The notes: generated by a model from the letters alone, not told the origin. Positions 25,901-40,400 are shown, counted from the stretch's first letter. The stretch is DNA of 64,000 nucleotides from Camarhynchus parvulus (GCF_901933205.1 NC_044572.1:60918965-60982964), one strand, 5' to 3'. Numbers and translations are program-made.

Positions 25901-28537
25901 CTTCTCCCTTTAGGGAAAAACTGAACCCTGAAAAAAGTAACAATAAAAAAATTTCTTTGGCATCTGGCTTGCTGTTAACAAAAAATATCAGAGAAGAAAT
26001 ATTCTAAGGAGAAGGCAAAGACCAGTTATCTACCTATAGACCAGAGAAGATGAGCCACCTCCATGTAATCACATGGTGGTGTAAGCAAGCACTGAACTAT
26101 GATGCGTTTTATGTCAGCAGTACCCAAAGAAACATCTTTCAGGCCCACATCTGTCACCCAGTAGTTCATGCAGTAACAGGAGAAACCCAGATCTCCTCAG
26201 AGTCCACTGATTTGATCTGCTAAGCAAGGAACACAGCTAAATGGAAGGGCTAAATGTGCAGACAGCAAATCTCAGAGTAAAATCTGTAACGGGCAAGTAA
26301 ATAACCTCTCTTCCTCAGAGGGACTCCTGCAGTCACTGCAAATAATCTAAGAGTATGGAAAATCTGAAGATGGGCACATTGTGTCTCTAAATGAACCAAG
26401 ACTGAAGGAGAGCTATGGCAAATGCAGCTTTTTGATAGGCACAGGAGCACTTAGCAAACGTGTAAGTGGTTTCAAATGTCCACTTCACATATAAAAAATA
26501 CAAAGGTATGATGCAGAGTGTAGTTGTGTGAGGTTTAACTGAAGGAGCTATTAAAGAAGCAGCAGATGAACCCTATTCATGACTTTGTAACATTCCTCTC
26601 ATCTACTGTGAGAGCCTGAGGTATCTGTTAACCTGCCTGAACTCTTCATCACCAGATACAAGATCTTCAGGGATTGCTCTTTAGGGCTCTTCCCTAACAT
26701 ACAGAAGGTGAAATGCAGGCAGGATACAAAATAAGTATCTGTAAAGGAAAGCAAGAGATTTAAGGAGAAAAGCAAGGCACATTGACTTTCCTAAAATAGC
26801 TGAATGTTGGATGTCACCTTGGAGAAGGACTTCAGAAATACTACATGGGCTACCCTTGCCTTTATGGAAAACAAGAACAAAAGGAGAATCAGTATGAGAG
26901 CTCAAATCCCTTTTTTCCTTCCAGCTAAATGCATGCTACCTTCACAGACAAGGATGGTAGTGAACTCCCAAAAGATAATGCAAGGCCTAAAATCCATTGT
27001 ATGTGTGCAAAAGTAAATAGAAAGATGCAAGACTTTAAAATCCTGTCTTCCAGGTAATCACAGCTAATAATTACAGAAAAAACTTTTTTTGGTGATAAAG
27101 GTCAATTTGCATTAACTGTGGCAGCCTACACGGTGCAACAATGGCACCTCAGTACAACTGGACTATGAGCACCTATCAAACTTGCAAAGGCACCACTTCC
27201 CCCAGCAAAAAGACTTCTTTGGGCCTGCTTCAGGTTTCAGAACTTGGCAGAAAGCTGCACAAGGAGAGCACACACCTTGAGGCTGTGCCTCACCAAGCCT
27301 TCAAGCCCGGCTTTCTGTGGAGGCAATAGGGTGCTACTGGAGTAACTGAGAATTTGCACCTTGAGTGATTTCCTTGACAAAACAGCACACTGAATTTAGG
27401 AAGTAAATATTTGGAAGATGCTATTGCCTGTTTCTGGCTCAGGGCTCAATTATCAGAAAGATAAGGTATTTAGATGCAATGTGCTTTTCCCCTCATAAAA
27501 AAGTAATAAAATAAAAGTAAATATAATAAAGGTATTTTATTTATTTATGAAGGAAGTCCATCAGAAAATTTAGAAAAACCAAAAACAACATTCTGGGAAA
27601 TAGGAAAAGTCACATTTATACCAGGTTATTAAATACATTATTGTTTCAAGGGGAAAAAAACCCAGCAGATCAGAGGAAAAAATCTCAGGATAGAAGTTGA
27701 AAAAGAAAGGATAAATTAATACCAAGAATTCATCAAGAGTATTAAAAGATGATTTAAATTGGATGTGAAACAGGCTTTTGTGACAGACCTAAAAAGTGAA
27801 AGGAGAATGCTCAAAGTTAACTTCTGGATGTTCCCGGAGTCTAATGGAAGGAACAATTAATTTCTGTGCAAACTCTATGCAGGGGATGGGAACATATCCC
27901 ATAGAGATGCTATATTACAAAAAGAGAATTAAAAATCCCCAGCCACTGTCATTGTACTAACATAATCACTGTTTCAATGCACATTTAGTTCAATCAACAA
28001 AACAATTTTTTCTTCTTAAGAATTATTTGAACATTTGCCTTAAGAAAAAAATATGTTTATTTGCATTATTAATGAAAACACAGAAATATTATCTCATCAC
28101 TTAATATCATAATTACTGTACTTCACTTAAATGCTGTCAAGTAAAAGCTGTATTTTCTGAAAACATACATTAAGAGACAGACTTCAGCTTCTTCTATTCT
28201 TGTAATGATGAAAACTCTCAAAACACCTCACAAATTTGCATTCTGTAGAAAATATAACTAAATTATCTAAGGTAACCAGCAGCAGAAAAGCATGTTATGA
28301 CATTATGCCATTAACCCCATATGATATTTAAGACATAAACAACACAGGGCTGTAAATCTTAACAAAATCATGTCTGATCTTTTTATATAAAATTTTAACA
28401 TTTTTGAAGACAAAACCCAGACAACTAGGACATTCTTTTTGTACATCACTCTGAAATACTCTGGCAAAGCACTAACAGTTCTGTTCACTACGCTATGATA
28501 AATGGCAATATGGACTCCTTTTTCCCACAGAAAGGTG

Positions 28538-28645
28538 TATTGGTTTGTGTGGCAAAGTTGTGGTAGTGAGGGAGCCTGCAGAGGTGGAGTTTGCTACATG
28601 GAAAAATACTTCCCTGGTCACAGCTGGGAGTCCAGCTGGCTCCCT
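28538..28645 (+). mobile_element. Possible avian ERVL-type LTR fragment
   Basis: The start TGTATTGGTTTGTGTGGCAA at about 28537-28556 followed by 'GTTGTGGTAGTGAGGGAGCC' and a 'GCAGAGGTGG' segment closely resembles the 5' end of an LTR family common in neoavian genomes. Similarity fades after about 28645, so this is an old partial LTR with no internal viral genes. The identification is from memory of the family's first 70 bases only; it needs a repeat-library match. Confidence 0.45.
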
Positions 28646-28860
28646 TAGCCATTTCTAGGGTTGAGTATGTGAGTCAGGTACTCCCCAAACCTTAAGTCAG
28701 CAGTGTGGGAGCAGTTGTCTCACAGCAGTGGAAAGATTGTGCCAGTCTGTTGTTCAAACCTGAACTCTACAGCCTGCCTGCCTCCCTCACTCTGCAGAGT
28801 CTGGGACAGTAGATTTCCCTTCACCAAGCACAGTGGCTAAACATCAACTGTGGGGGACAT

Positions 28861-28872
28861 ACACACACACAC
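28861..28872 (+). repeat. (AC)6 microsatellite
   Basis: Short dinucleotide run in the intron, 3' of the possible LTR fragment. Confidence 0.9.
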
Positions 28873-31800
28873 ATTCAACAGCAGCTCTATGATCACACAA
28901 CCCATTTTTCAGATGTGTGTACCGCTTCTGTAGTAAGTTGGAGGTTTATGTTGAAGTTTGTCTCAACAAAAATCCTTCAAGGCAGATAAAGAGCTCAGAT
29001 AGATCAGTATTTTTCTGTAATACAAAGCTTTTCGTAGAAGACTGATTCAAATTTGTTGGGGTTTGAGATGTTCAAAAGGTATTACCCCAGAGCTGACTGC
29101 AAGTCTGTATGGAGCTGTGTTCTGATCTCAGAGTTGCCTCCCCTGCTGAGGGCCATGGCTCCTCCAGAGGCCAACCACGGAGGCATCTGACCCAGCAAAA
29201 CATAAAATAATTCACTTCTATGGCCTCTGGGATTTTGTAATAAATATTTTCTCCAGATTCAAGACAAAATGGCTTACAATCATCCACTCTAGCTTTCTCT
29301 TCTCCGATGGGGAAGGTGTTTGGACATACTAACATTTTCCAGCTTGAACTAGCATCTGAATTACAATTTTCCAGTAGGTGGATTGAGAAGAATTTACATT
29401 GCCTCTTGTGCCTTTACATATAACCATACTTGCAATACTGTCCTCCTGTTATGAAACAATTTAACAGCTGTACTTTGTCAATTACTCCTACTAAACAAAA
29501 TGACAGCTCTACATAATGATGAGGAGCAAAATAGAAAGACAAAAATAATTATAAGTGCATGAGATAAGTGGTTCAGCTGTGGAAAATAAACGTTCATTTG
29601 TTATAGTCAGCTATTTGTCTTATGCACAAACCTTTTAAGATTTCAGGTCTGTGATTATTTTGCCATGTAATATTAAGTTTACAACTATAAATTACATTCT
29701 TATTAAAAAAGAGGTGAATCATCAACTTCTGAATACTTTATACAGACCAACATAAGATGCACATGAACCAAATTTGAGCTTAGCCAAAGTAATCTGTACC
29801 ACTGTCCCCAAATAAATATACAGACAAACCTCTGGGTAGCAGAATTATCATGCTTCTTGAATGCAACAGTTTTAATTGGATAGCTACATTTTTAAAGAGG
29901 TTTAAAAGGCTTTGTATATTTCTGTTTCCTAGTTTTCTTCATTTAAGCAGTTTGTGTTTAAAAAAATGACTAAAGGTACCAAACAGTTACAGAAACATTG
30001 CCTTTTTCATTTCTTCATTCTTTTCAACTTATTTTCCCTGAAAGTTCAATAAATGTAGATTTATTCAGCACATATCAGCTGGCCAGCTACCACCTTCATC
30101 AAAAACTCCTTTGTGCCACATTGTCCTACATGATCAGAATAACATGGCTTACAAAATGAATTCATTACGTGGTACTATGGCAAAAATGTAAAAGAAATAC
30201 ACACTGAAATGAACAAATACTTTTCTGAAACATATCAAATATGAAAATTTAATGCCATCATCAGAATTTTCTGATGCATATCTGAGCACTATAAGGTGTA
30301 CACATATCTTGTATTTATTTCTGTACTAATTTGCTATGACAAATACTTATACATCTTAATATATGTTTGGATATGCTTAAAAGCTCAGGAGCAAATTTAA
30401 ACTGAGAATTACATGCCAAGTCAATCTGCTATTAAGCAAATTAATATTAATTACAGTTATTATTTTAAAAACAAATTAGACTTCCCTGCCCAGGTTCTGT
30501 TTCAAAAAAGTGAAACACAATGAAAATAAATACTCAGGAAAAAGCCAAAGTGATTTTAGCTATTTTACTTTAAAACACTAGAGAAGTATCCCAATAAGTG
30601 CAAACAAGAATTTAAACTCATAAATATTAAATGCTTTAAAACTTATTTCCACTACTGCATTCTTTCCTTATATCCTTACTACAGATTTTATATCATTACT
30701 TCCAAAGAACACATTCACATGCCTCCAGGGGGAAAAGAAAAATGAAAAAAAAGATACCATCTTGCTACACTGAAGAAACTGAATTGAATGTACTTTACTA
30801 ATTTCTACTCTATCATCTAACAATACTCCCACATTAGGATTTTACAGAAGAAAACGGCAGATGAGGCTGCCCAGAAAAAGGAGAGCCTCATCATAACTGC
30901 ATACAGAGAGTATCACTCTAAGCAATTTCACTACTTAGTAAAAAAAGTAAGCCAGCTTGTAAGGGAAGTACAATAATCAGATTAAATTTCTTTTACATTT
31001 CAACAGGGCACATATCTTCTCTTTCTAGCAACCATTCAAAAAATGATTCCTCCAAATTTTGGCCAAAGCAGAGCATCACAGTGTTACGATCTCAAAGGAT
31101 TTGAACAGCAAATGCTCCACGTGCCCACTAAGTCTGTATTCAGCAAGCTGGGCTCATCCTGAGCACTTTATTTCCCAGGCTTCACCCTCTAGCTCTTACT
31201 ACAGAAGCTGAACAGTAACCAAAGAACCAGAAGATAAAAACCCCAAACTAACCCTCTCATAATGGCTCTCTCATCTCCAGAAAAACTTGTGTATTATTTA
31301 GAAGAAAATGCTGTAAAATGAGAGTACCCATAAGCATGCACATCCTGCTTAAACAGGTCAGTATGCAGACATAAATTGCTCCAGAATCCAGAGACTTCAT
31401 ATAAAAAATTACAGAGCATGGAAATTTTGAAATCATAGTTTCCTATACAGTGTCTTCTCCCAAAATAAACAGATTGAAGTTACATTTGGTGTCAACTGAT
31501 CTTCAAAGTAGTCTGCAAATTTGGAATTATTTTATGTTAACATCACATCACATGATTTGCTCGAGACTTCCGTATTTCTATGTGTACATCCTCACACATG
31601 AACTGACAAGATGCACAAACAGGATAACTGAGAGTTGACAGCCCAGAAAACTCCAATATTCTTGATGCATCTGGCATGAAAGACTATGGCTACCAAACAG
31701 TGACTAGTAATTTACAAAGTGGCAAAAATCTAATCCTGTAAACCATGGCAGTAAAGAGGTCTCTCCATGAACTAACCGAAACCTGAATTACAATCTGTAG

Positions 31801-34765
31801 AACAGCAAAGACAAAGATTCAGAAGTTGCAGATATTGCCTTCCTGCTTCCATTCCCTCGCTAGGAAAAGTGTATCTCCTTGCTAAAAAGTAAGGGCGCGG
31901 TAGCACGAGCTGAGAAAAGGGCAAAGTGTTGTACAGGCCAAAATGGAAAGACTGCCCTCCTAAAACAACATTTAGCTAGGTTGAAGTCATGTTACAATTA
32001 GTTAGTAAAAAAAAAAAAAAGCTATCCTGAAATACCTAATGCTTATCTCTTCACAGTCAGATCTAAAGAAAAACATACTTTTGAAATGTATGTTGATGAA
32101 TGCTGATGTTCAAAATATCCTAATGAAATTAATGGACCTGCAAGTGTTCAGCACCTTTGAAACCACCTACTTACACCTCTTTCCAAGACCTTGTCAATCA
32201 AATGCAGCGCAGGAAGGGTTATAAACCGACCAAAGTCCAAATTTAAATTTCAAGAGAATTAAAGACAACTAATCCTGTGATAAAAAGGAGCTTGTCCATC
32301 AAAAGCTACAGCATGAAGCACTAGGGTCAAGTCTAGACACAAACTTGAATATACCTCTGAACTATGTGATAAAAAACACCCATGTTCTAGCTTTTGGTGC
32401 TAATTCAATACCTTTTAAAGGCACTCAATTAATTTAAAACATAAGAAAAAAAAATGAGACATGTTTGGTAAAGTGATTAGTTCAGACTCCAAGAGCAGAC
32501 AAAAGACAGAGTAGAGAGAAGAGTCTGGAGACTGAGGTATAAAATTACAGATAAGTACCAAATACACTCAGCAATTTCTTAGCAGAGAACGTAGTAAGGA
32601 TTTTAAACAGATGACATTTGCATTTGCAGTAGTCAGACTGACAGAACAGATGTGCTAAAACCCATTAAAAAAAGCCCAAATCTGAAAGCCTTGTCAAGGT
32701 TTGTTAGGGACACGATTTGCACGTCTGCAAAATGAGTTCAACAATGTCTCTCTCTGAGAAAAAGAAGTGCATTTTGAGAAAGAAAATGAAACACATTCAC
32801 ATTGTAAAAAAGTGAGGGAGTTGATATAGTCTACTTCATAATTACTTGCATTTTGAAAGTGAGTAGAAAAAGGTATATAAAAATAGTAAATGGTTATTTT
32901 AAAATTACTGTTTTCACGGGCCTCCAATTCTACTTTCAGTAAATGTCAGGGAAGTAGGGAGCCTTGCTGAAGCCATCTGTCCCAAAAGGACTGTGTAACA
33001 CCTTCTCTCAATTTGGACAATATCTCAAGTTTCCTAGGACATTAGGCAGTTGTCTGTAATGCTGGGCAATTAGGTCTTCAGTTTGCACTTGAGTGAATTT
33101 CCTTCCAAGTTTGTGATTTATTTTCCACTACACACATTTACTACTTTAGGTCCTTTGCTGCCTTCTTCCAACCACAGTAATTATGTATCTACCTATGCTG
33201 AAAAATCAAGGCTTGATTACAGAAAAAAGTAATGAAGGCTCAGAGAGGCTTTTGAGTAGGTTTGATTTTAATGGAAAAGGGAGAACCAGTGAAAAGAAAC
33301 CCCAGAAGTTTCTGCCTGACAAAGCTGTGGCTTCTCTGCTGGCAGACCAAGTTTGCTGGCCTTCTGATGATATTAGAAAGCTTCAATGTTTCCAGTCTGA
33401 GTTACCAGACAGTCTCAAATGAACAGCAGCAGCCACCAACAATTAATGTCATGCTCCTATCTCAGGACACAAACAAAAACAAACTGGGAGGTAAACCCAG
33501 CTTTACCTCAGAATTACTCTGTTCTCCAAAACAGAAAGGCATAGTCTTTCAGTCTAGCTCTAAATTTCCCTACTTTTCTATTTCTCTAGATTTTGGGTTT
33601 ACAAGTCTCTTATCAAGCAGCAGTAATAGGAGACATAAATATAAATTTTGATGAACAATCACTTCACGAACCAAAAAGGTGAAGAGAATATAGTCTGGGC
33701 AACAAAAGCAAATTTGGAAAACACATTATCAGTCTAAGGACTTTTTAATGGGTATATATTCACATTGCTGATTATTCAAGCAATTACAAAATATGACATT
33801 CAGATCTCAGGTTTCTTTAACTCAAATACATTCCAATTGTTTGCTTTTACCACCAAAAGTAAATTTCAGGGGATTAAGTTTCAGAACTTCAAGATAATTA
33901 AAGCTGTCTTGCTCTTTTTGTGACTACAAACATCACCTTTCAGAAATATAATCTTTGCTGAATCTTGAAAGTTGAGATCACTTGAAAAACAACTCACATT
34001 TTGATATAATGACACAAAAAAGAAGACTTTCTGATAAAAGACTAAATTTGTCTCTGGATTAAATTCACTTAGCAGCAATTTCTAGAAGTTCTCTATTTAG
34101 TTGCAAACTCATGCAGGAATCAGTCTTGTGAATAGTGCCTGCAGACTACTCTATTAGTCCCCAGAGACCACAGACCAGGGCACTAGTCCTTACTTAGTCC
34201 CTATAGACTGTGCACACCCTCTACATTAATCAATACATCCTCACTTCATGCTGTTGCTCTCTAGAACAGTTTAAAAATAAATTCCCAGGAAATATATCTA
34301 TACATCTCTATCTATATATTAGATTTCCAGATATATGCAGATCGGTGGATCAACTGCTCAACAGTATTGTCCTGAATAGTCAAACTCACTGAAATTTCAG
34401 TGCAAAAAAGTGCAAAATATGATAGAGGAATTCCTAAAAAAGAAGTATAAAAGAAGCCTTCTGTATTTCAGTTTTTCACAGTCTAATGGATATGCCTTTC
34501 TTGCTTTATATTCTATGCATTTTGCTATTGATCTTCATAGTAAACCAAAAATGTTGGCACAAGGTTGGGGAGAGTGGCTCAGAAATACAATGAGTTGCAT
34601 ATCAAAAGCCAGCACTAGAACATCAATACTAATTTTTAAAATTCATTTCTATTACTCATGCCTGCAGAGAGACCTCAAAAAGAAGAAAAATGTGACATTT
34701 CTAACTTCACAGACACAGAGTGTCAAGAATGCTCAATTCTTTTTAAAAAGAGAGTTTCAATATAG

Positions 34766-34789
34766 AGAATACTCTGTCTAGAGTACTCT
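34766..34789. repeat. Inverted repeat, 9 of 10 paired, 4-base loop
   Basis: AGAATACTCT (34766-34775) and AGAGTACTCT (34780-34789) pair with one mismatch across a GTCT loop. The second arm is itself a palindrome. No function is apparent. Confidence 0.75.
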
Positions 34790-35217
34790 TGGAGAACTCC
34801 GACTTCTCTATAACGTATTCTGTGCTCAGCAGGCTATAAATAAATCCCCACTCTGAAGAAGATACCTCTGCAGTCACTCATGGCTCTCCAGAGGAAGGAA
34901 AAGCATCTTTTTCCTTCTTGGGGAAAAAAAGCTCCAGAATGTTTTGTTGGCCTGATTGACAAAAAGATTCAGAAATCAATTGGTATATCTTTGGGGTTCC
35001 AAAAAAAAAAATTATGACATAGCTGTTTCTTTTCTTTTTTCCTTTCATTTTTACTTGCTGGACTAAATTTTATGTGTTTAGATATTTGAATGCAAGTTAT
35101 TAAACACTTAACTGATGACCATTAGCATTCTTTGATGCATGGCTTTACTTCTTCACCTGGTCACCCTATATAATTATTGCTTTAATAAAACTTTTTGTAA
35201 AGTTATTATTAGAGCAG

Positions 35218-35246
35218 ATGTCACATTCTAGAGACAAATGTGACAT
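35218..35246. repeat. Inverted repeat, 10-bp perfect arms
   Basis: ATGTCACATT (35218-35227) and AATGTGACAT (35237-35246) are exact reverse complements separated by 9 bases, so a hairpin is possible in either strand's RNA. It lies in intron with no neighbouring gene signal and may be chance. Confidence 0.85.
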
Positions 35247-37346
35247 TTGGAATCTACTGATAAGTCCTTGTACATTTTTTGTAGGAAGCTTCTAGATAAT
35301 TTTATGGCCCCAGCAATACAGAAAGGAGATCTAGGGTGTTCTACTTTTGGCTTTTTTTACCTTTTTGATAAATGGGAGATAGAAAAAATCCCTTTTGGCT
35401 ATTAAAGTAGTTTAAACACATTTATTTTTAGCTATTCTGGCTCTAGCCTCTGGACTTGTCTGCAGCCATGTTAAGTTCTGGTAAATTTTGTGCTGAGATC
35501 TTTATAGGAATATCTACATGAGAATGTAATAGCTGGCTGCTGTCATGAGAGTAAAGTCTACAAACAAAGACTCTATGCTCTTAAGTGCAAAGAAAAAAAC
35601 CTTTAATTTTACAGATGAGCACATGTTCAAATATCCAAAACATTTTCTCTACCTTGCACAGCTTCTTTATCCTGCTGCCACATGGTACAAAGATTTTTCC
35701 ATCTTAGTATCTGGAGATTATTTTCTAGCAGGAACTACTAGATAGTTTGGTATTTTCTTAATAAGCAGGATAAATAAAGTTTATTATTCTTTAAAATCAA
35801 GACATCAAACCGGTTTTCTTCCTTGTTAAGTTCACTACAAAAAAGCCCTGGAAAAAGACATATGACATACATTACTGTATGCTCAGTGACCAGCTGTTTT
35901 AAATTTGGGTGTTAAGTAATTCACTCTTTGCTCTGTGCAAGAGCTGAATGATTTAATAAATCCCCATATGCCCCAACATGTGCCAGCTATACTGGGTTAT
36001 CAAAAATCCAGCTGCTGTTATGATAATAGCTTCCAATGCTAAAACTACTGAAGAGAATAATGAATCAACTTCAAGTCAACTAAGACATAAACTGACACAG
36101 TTCCACTTAAGATACGTGGGAATACAATACATCTGTTAATTAAAAACTAACACTGATCCATAGTCACATGAAATTTAGTGCCAAGAATTCATGGGCATTG
36201 TTTGTGGTGGAAAATTAATGCAAATCAACCTGTATGAAGACAAGCAGCCCCATTTCCATCAGTTGTCCTAGATGCATAGGAATGTCCTATAAATTACACA
36301 TTCAGTTTGCAAAACAGATTCTATTGTGTCACAGTTGGCTTTCTTTTTTACATATTGTAATTCCCATGCAGCTATTAGATGACATGTTTTACATAGCTAG
36401 ACTTCTCAATTTTTCAATTATCACAAAAAACTGATTATGAAAGTTTGATTGGTTTGATGTACCAGCATTTTAATGCAAAATAAGAGTCAAAGGTACAATG
36501 TCACTGCCTTAAGTCATTGAACAAGCACACAAACAAAGGAAGCAGAAAGAGAGAAAGTAGCCAAACAAGGTGTCAGAAATTATTCTCCAGACACATGTTT
36601 TTTTTTGACAATCAGTGCAGAAATACCCATCAAAATATGTCATTATTAACTTTTTAAAAGCTAAGAAAATACTTCATTGGATATGAAATTATTATTTGTA
36701 GTTACAAAAGCTTTGCAGGTAGATGCAACTTTCATCTTGGTGTCAGCATAAGCAAATACATTAATGACACATTCTTTCAGTTCTCACAATTAGCTCTGTT
36801 GTTAAGGGAAATAGTTTTGAAATTAATCTAAAACACATCAGTCCCCTAAGCAAGATTAGAGTGTTACTATATTGATGCAAATTTACATAAGCTATAGGAC
36901 ATAAAATACTTATTAGAACAAACAAACACAAAACCAAGCCCTTTACATTTGCTGGAGCTGGATCATCTCCTGTACACAAAGTGTGCAATGCTCAAAAGCC
37001 AAGCCACATTAAAGACAACTTCAGTAACTCCAACTTCAAGCAATCTATATATAGTAGTTTATGTATAAAAAAATCATTTGAGAATGCATTTTTTGAAAAA
37101 GATTAGGAATATATTGACAAATTAAAAGCATGTCATGCAGAGATTTAAGATGCTTATAAAAGCTCGAGCATAGGGGCCAACCACATCAAGGGGCTTACAG
37201 AAAACTCAGAGACTTTGAAAGCTTAAAGGACCTAATTTTTTTCATACCTTAATTATGAAGTTGCAAATAATTGTGTTTTCAGCCACATGTTCTTGACATT
37301 GCAACAAACCCAACACTGTCATTTTCTCAATTATTAGTAGACTTAC

Positions 37347-37492
37347 TTTTCTTTAAGGAAATCCACTACTTGTTTGAAGTCTGCCACACAGTATTCTCTC
37401 TTCATATCCATGAGCACACTGTCAGAGGCTGACTGGACTGGTATGTGCAGAAAAGCATACACTCTTGGATGATTGAGAATCTTGGCCATTTC
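37347..37492 (-). CDS. CDKAL1: CDKAL1 internal exon (radical-SAM core, second of three visible)
   Basis: This 146-bp exon of the tRNA methylthiotransferase gene CDKAL1 encodes 48 codons plus two bases. It starts [20 protein letters not shown] and contains [19 protein letters not shown], the HxPvQSgsxxvLxxMkRxY signature seen in all MiaB/MtaB-type methylthiotransferases, which lines the barrel near the SAM site. The acceptor reads ...AACTCTTAG|GAA; its pyrimidine tract is interrupted by adenines and looks weaker than that of the other two exons. The donor is GAAAA|GTAAGT, a near-perfect match to the U1 consensus. Phase is 0 on entry and 2 on exit, and the last codon (Lys) is completed by the first base of the next exon. 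It corresponds to about human residues 304-352. Skipping this exon alone shifts the frame, whereas skipping it with the next exon removes 327 bp and keeps frame. Confidence 0.97.
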
Positions 37493-40400
37493 CTAAGAGT
37501 TATTAAAAGAAAAAGAAGCTTTAAAGCATTATGAATATAATACAGAAAACTCAGATTAATATATGGGGTAAGTATCAGCAGTAATACTTCTAAAATCCAA
37601 ACAATACTAAATTGCCCCAGCCCAGTTTGAAACAGTAGGGACAGGTGAAAATATCTGAAAGCAATTTTTTTTAGGAGAAAATAAGAAAGCTATGAAATCA
37701 AATTTCCTTTGAGGTAACGATCACAAAGGGATCACATTCCCTATGTAGTATTGATTACACAATTAAAAGAAAATTTTAGAGGCAAAGTATTATGAAAATT
37801 GGTGATTTCAGACAGTGACTGTTTTCAGAAGATGGTAAGGGTTAGTTGCTTTCTTGTTGGAATGAAGTAACTTCTTAGATACCAACATGAGAATATCTGT
37901 AATTGGAGCATCCCTAAAGTCAGCCAGTTGCTAATTAAGGCACACCTCACTTGCAAACATGCTCCAATACTGGTCTGAAATGTTGCCTGTGTTACTTCAG
38001 AGAAAAGGACTGAAATTAAACGTGCTTGGCTATAATATGAAGAAAATTAATCAGGGGGCAGCTTAGAACTGCTTGGAAAGAGACACAGGACGTGATACAT
38101 TTTGTACAAATGCAAAAGGTCGGGGGAAAAGAAAAGTAAAGGTAAGAGCAAAATGCAAAACCAAACCTCCTAATGAAAGCCAAACCAGCCTCCCAACAGA
38201 GGCTTGGCAAGGAGAAGGAATGTGAGACAGAGAATAGAATACAGTGGTCCGGTTTCTCTCCTTTTTATTATTTAACCAATTAAGGACATACAGTCAAGCA
38301 ACAAAGTTTAAGTATTTTTTTAAAGTTGAAACCAACCAGCATTGAGACTGTGTGCAATATGGTACCATACTGCTTGTTAATCTTTGTCCTGCAACAAGTA
38401 AGTGAACGTGGACAAAGAACCATATTCCATGAACAACCAGGTTTTCACATACGGTTTTTGATTTTCCCTTTCTCCCTGAGCTGTGGGCATACAGGAAATG
38501 GCCTGGGACTGAGCACTGCTCTTCTGCCAGTGCTTTCTGTGTGCTCCAGTCAGGCTCACTCAGGCCATTTCTGCTGTTTTCTCTGATGGCACAGATACTC
38601 TGGCTGACAACACATACTGCTGCCATATTTACTTTTTAAGCTGCAACTATTTACAAATTCTTCCAGACCATTAATCAGCAATATTAGTCACGCATCTAGA
38701 TTTTCTCTCTGTATTCCTGAAAGGCTGCCCTCGATTGTTCAAAGAGAAGGCAGACATCCTCCTGCCTTTTCATTTGCAGGAGCTCAGCTTTTAAAAGCAC
38801 TGATTTTTAGAACAAGAAAAAAAATGCCGTCAATACTCACTTTTCATCTGACAAACAGATGTGTACAAAATCCAAAACTCTATCAAATCACTTCTGGAAG
38901 CAGTTTTGAAAGTTTCTGTCTAAGATCCTATTACATAAATGTCTCAGAGAAGTGGTTACATTATTCAAGGCAACAGCTACTCCATCTCAGGTATGTAAAC
39001 TCAATTTGATACACAGAATTGCACACAATTTGATACACAGAAAGGCTGTGTGCAGTGAACCTGGCTCTCAGTGGAAGCTGGAGGTAGCTGGTTTCATGAA
39101 AAAAGAGTGAAGAAAAGGCCACCATGCATCCACACAGATTTTGTGTCCAATTCAAATGGAACTATACTTATCTGTGCCCTTAATAATTGTAGATGTTCAG
39201 CTAGAACATATTTTCAAAAATGAAATTGTACAGAACAAGTACCTAAAGTGGGAAACCTTCTTTTTTCAAGCTTTAGAAAATCTTGTGAATGTAATTTATA
39301 TGAAGCATCCTTGTAGTCATCTGTGACTTTTCTGTTTATCAGTAATCAAATATGTTTCTAAAATAGGGAAAATATGAGCTGAAAATTAAGCTATGGACCA
39401 CAAGTCTATTATTCTGCTTATCTCCTAGTTCCAAGTACTTTATTCAGTTTTCAAAAACAGATTTATGATATAAGGAACCAGTGAAAGTCATGTTTCACAA
39501 CGTGCTTCTAAATCGGCCAAGTTCTTAAAAATAACTTGCCCTACAACACAGGAAAAAAAAATTCTTTGCCATTCCTCTCAAACTTTGCATCTTCTGAATA
39601 ACAGACTCTTTAATATGAGATCAGTTTGTGAATTCTTTTTGAGAGTAATAAATCATTTATTAGAAATTCTAGATATGGAAGTGTTATTTTATTCCAGCTT
39701 TTGTAAGGCTGAGAATCATCTGATAGAACAAAAACCCAAACAGATTCACTGTGTCTGTTTGTTTGTGACAGAAATATCAGATTTTAAAAAACCCTACCTT
39801 GTTTTACCACAAAGTTTTGATTTTTAAAGTCACAAAGGTGGAAATTCTCTAGTTATATGAAAATGTTGGTTTTATTTCTCATATTCACCTTAAACAATGA
39901 AAATGTTATGAAGTGTGAAGAATCAAAACCAAATTCTAGAACCTCAATAGGGTTTTCCTACTCAGAGGATTCAAAAGAACCAAAGCATCCAACCAAGCCC
40001 AAGCCACTAGCTGCTGGTCTGACAGTAACATGCAGAATCCTGCTGGTCTCATTGATCTCTTTCAGGGATCTCTTTTGACTGCACTTCCTGTAAGAGGAAC
40101 CAAACCAATGGTGTCCACCAGCCAGTGTTAAACAAGACTAATCAGAATTGCTTCTTCCAGTTATCCCCCATGTAAAAGAAAGAAAACGCATGTTTTCTGC
40201 AATCACTGTTGTCAGTAACTTTCAAGATTAAGAACACAATGTTGTCATTTAAAGTAATTTCCCTTGGTTCTGTACGAATGGGATGCAAAATGCCTGGCAT
40301 TAATTAACTGAACATTTCAACTATCCCTACAGATCCCTGCATACAGTAAAAGCTACAGCTGTAAGCTCAAAAACATTATTGACTATTCCACGGCACCATT

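Larger units (their letters stand above)
12474..37346 (-). other. CDKAL1: CDKAL1 intron, complete, 24.9 kb
   Basis: This phase-2 intron splits a Lys codon between the exons ending ...FLKE(AA) and starting (A)VPGI. It is bounded by GTAAGT at the 37346 end and ACAG at the 12474 end. It contains a short CR1 tail (13515-13622), an old CR1 3' end (20131-20690), a local repeat (22881-22953), a possible LTR fragment (28538-28645) and small hairpins near 34.8 and 35.2 kb. The rest is AT-rich unique sequence in which I see no gene. Confidence 0.9.

Noticed and set aside
30720..30732. Second possible CTCF site (CCTCCAGGGGGA)
   Set aside because: It departs from the core at two positions, including an essential one, and has no supporting context.
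33262..33651. 129-codon plus-strand open frame
   Set aside because: Low-complexity, Ser-rich composition with no recognisable domain and an overlapping open frame in another register; length is within chance for a 64-kb window.
34410..34781. 123-codon plus-strand open frame
   Set aside because: Lys/Phe/Ser-rich translation typical of AT-rich non-coding DNA; no domain, signal or splice context.
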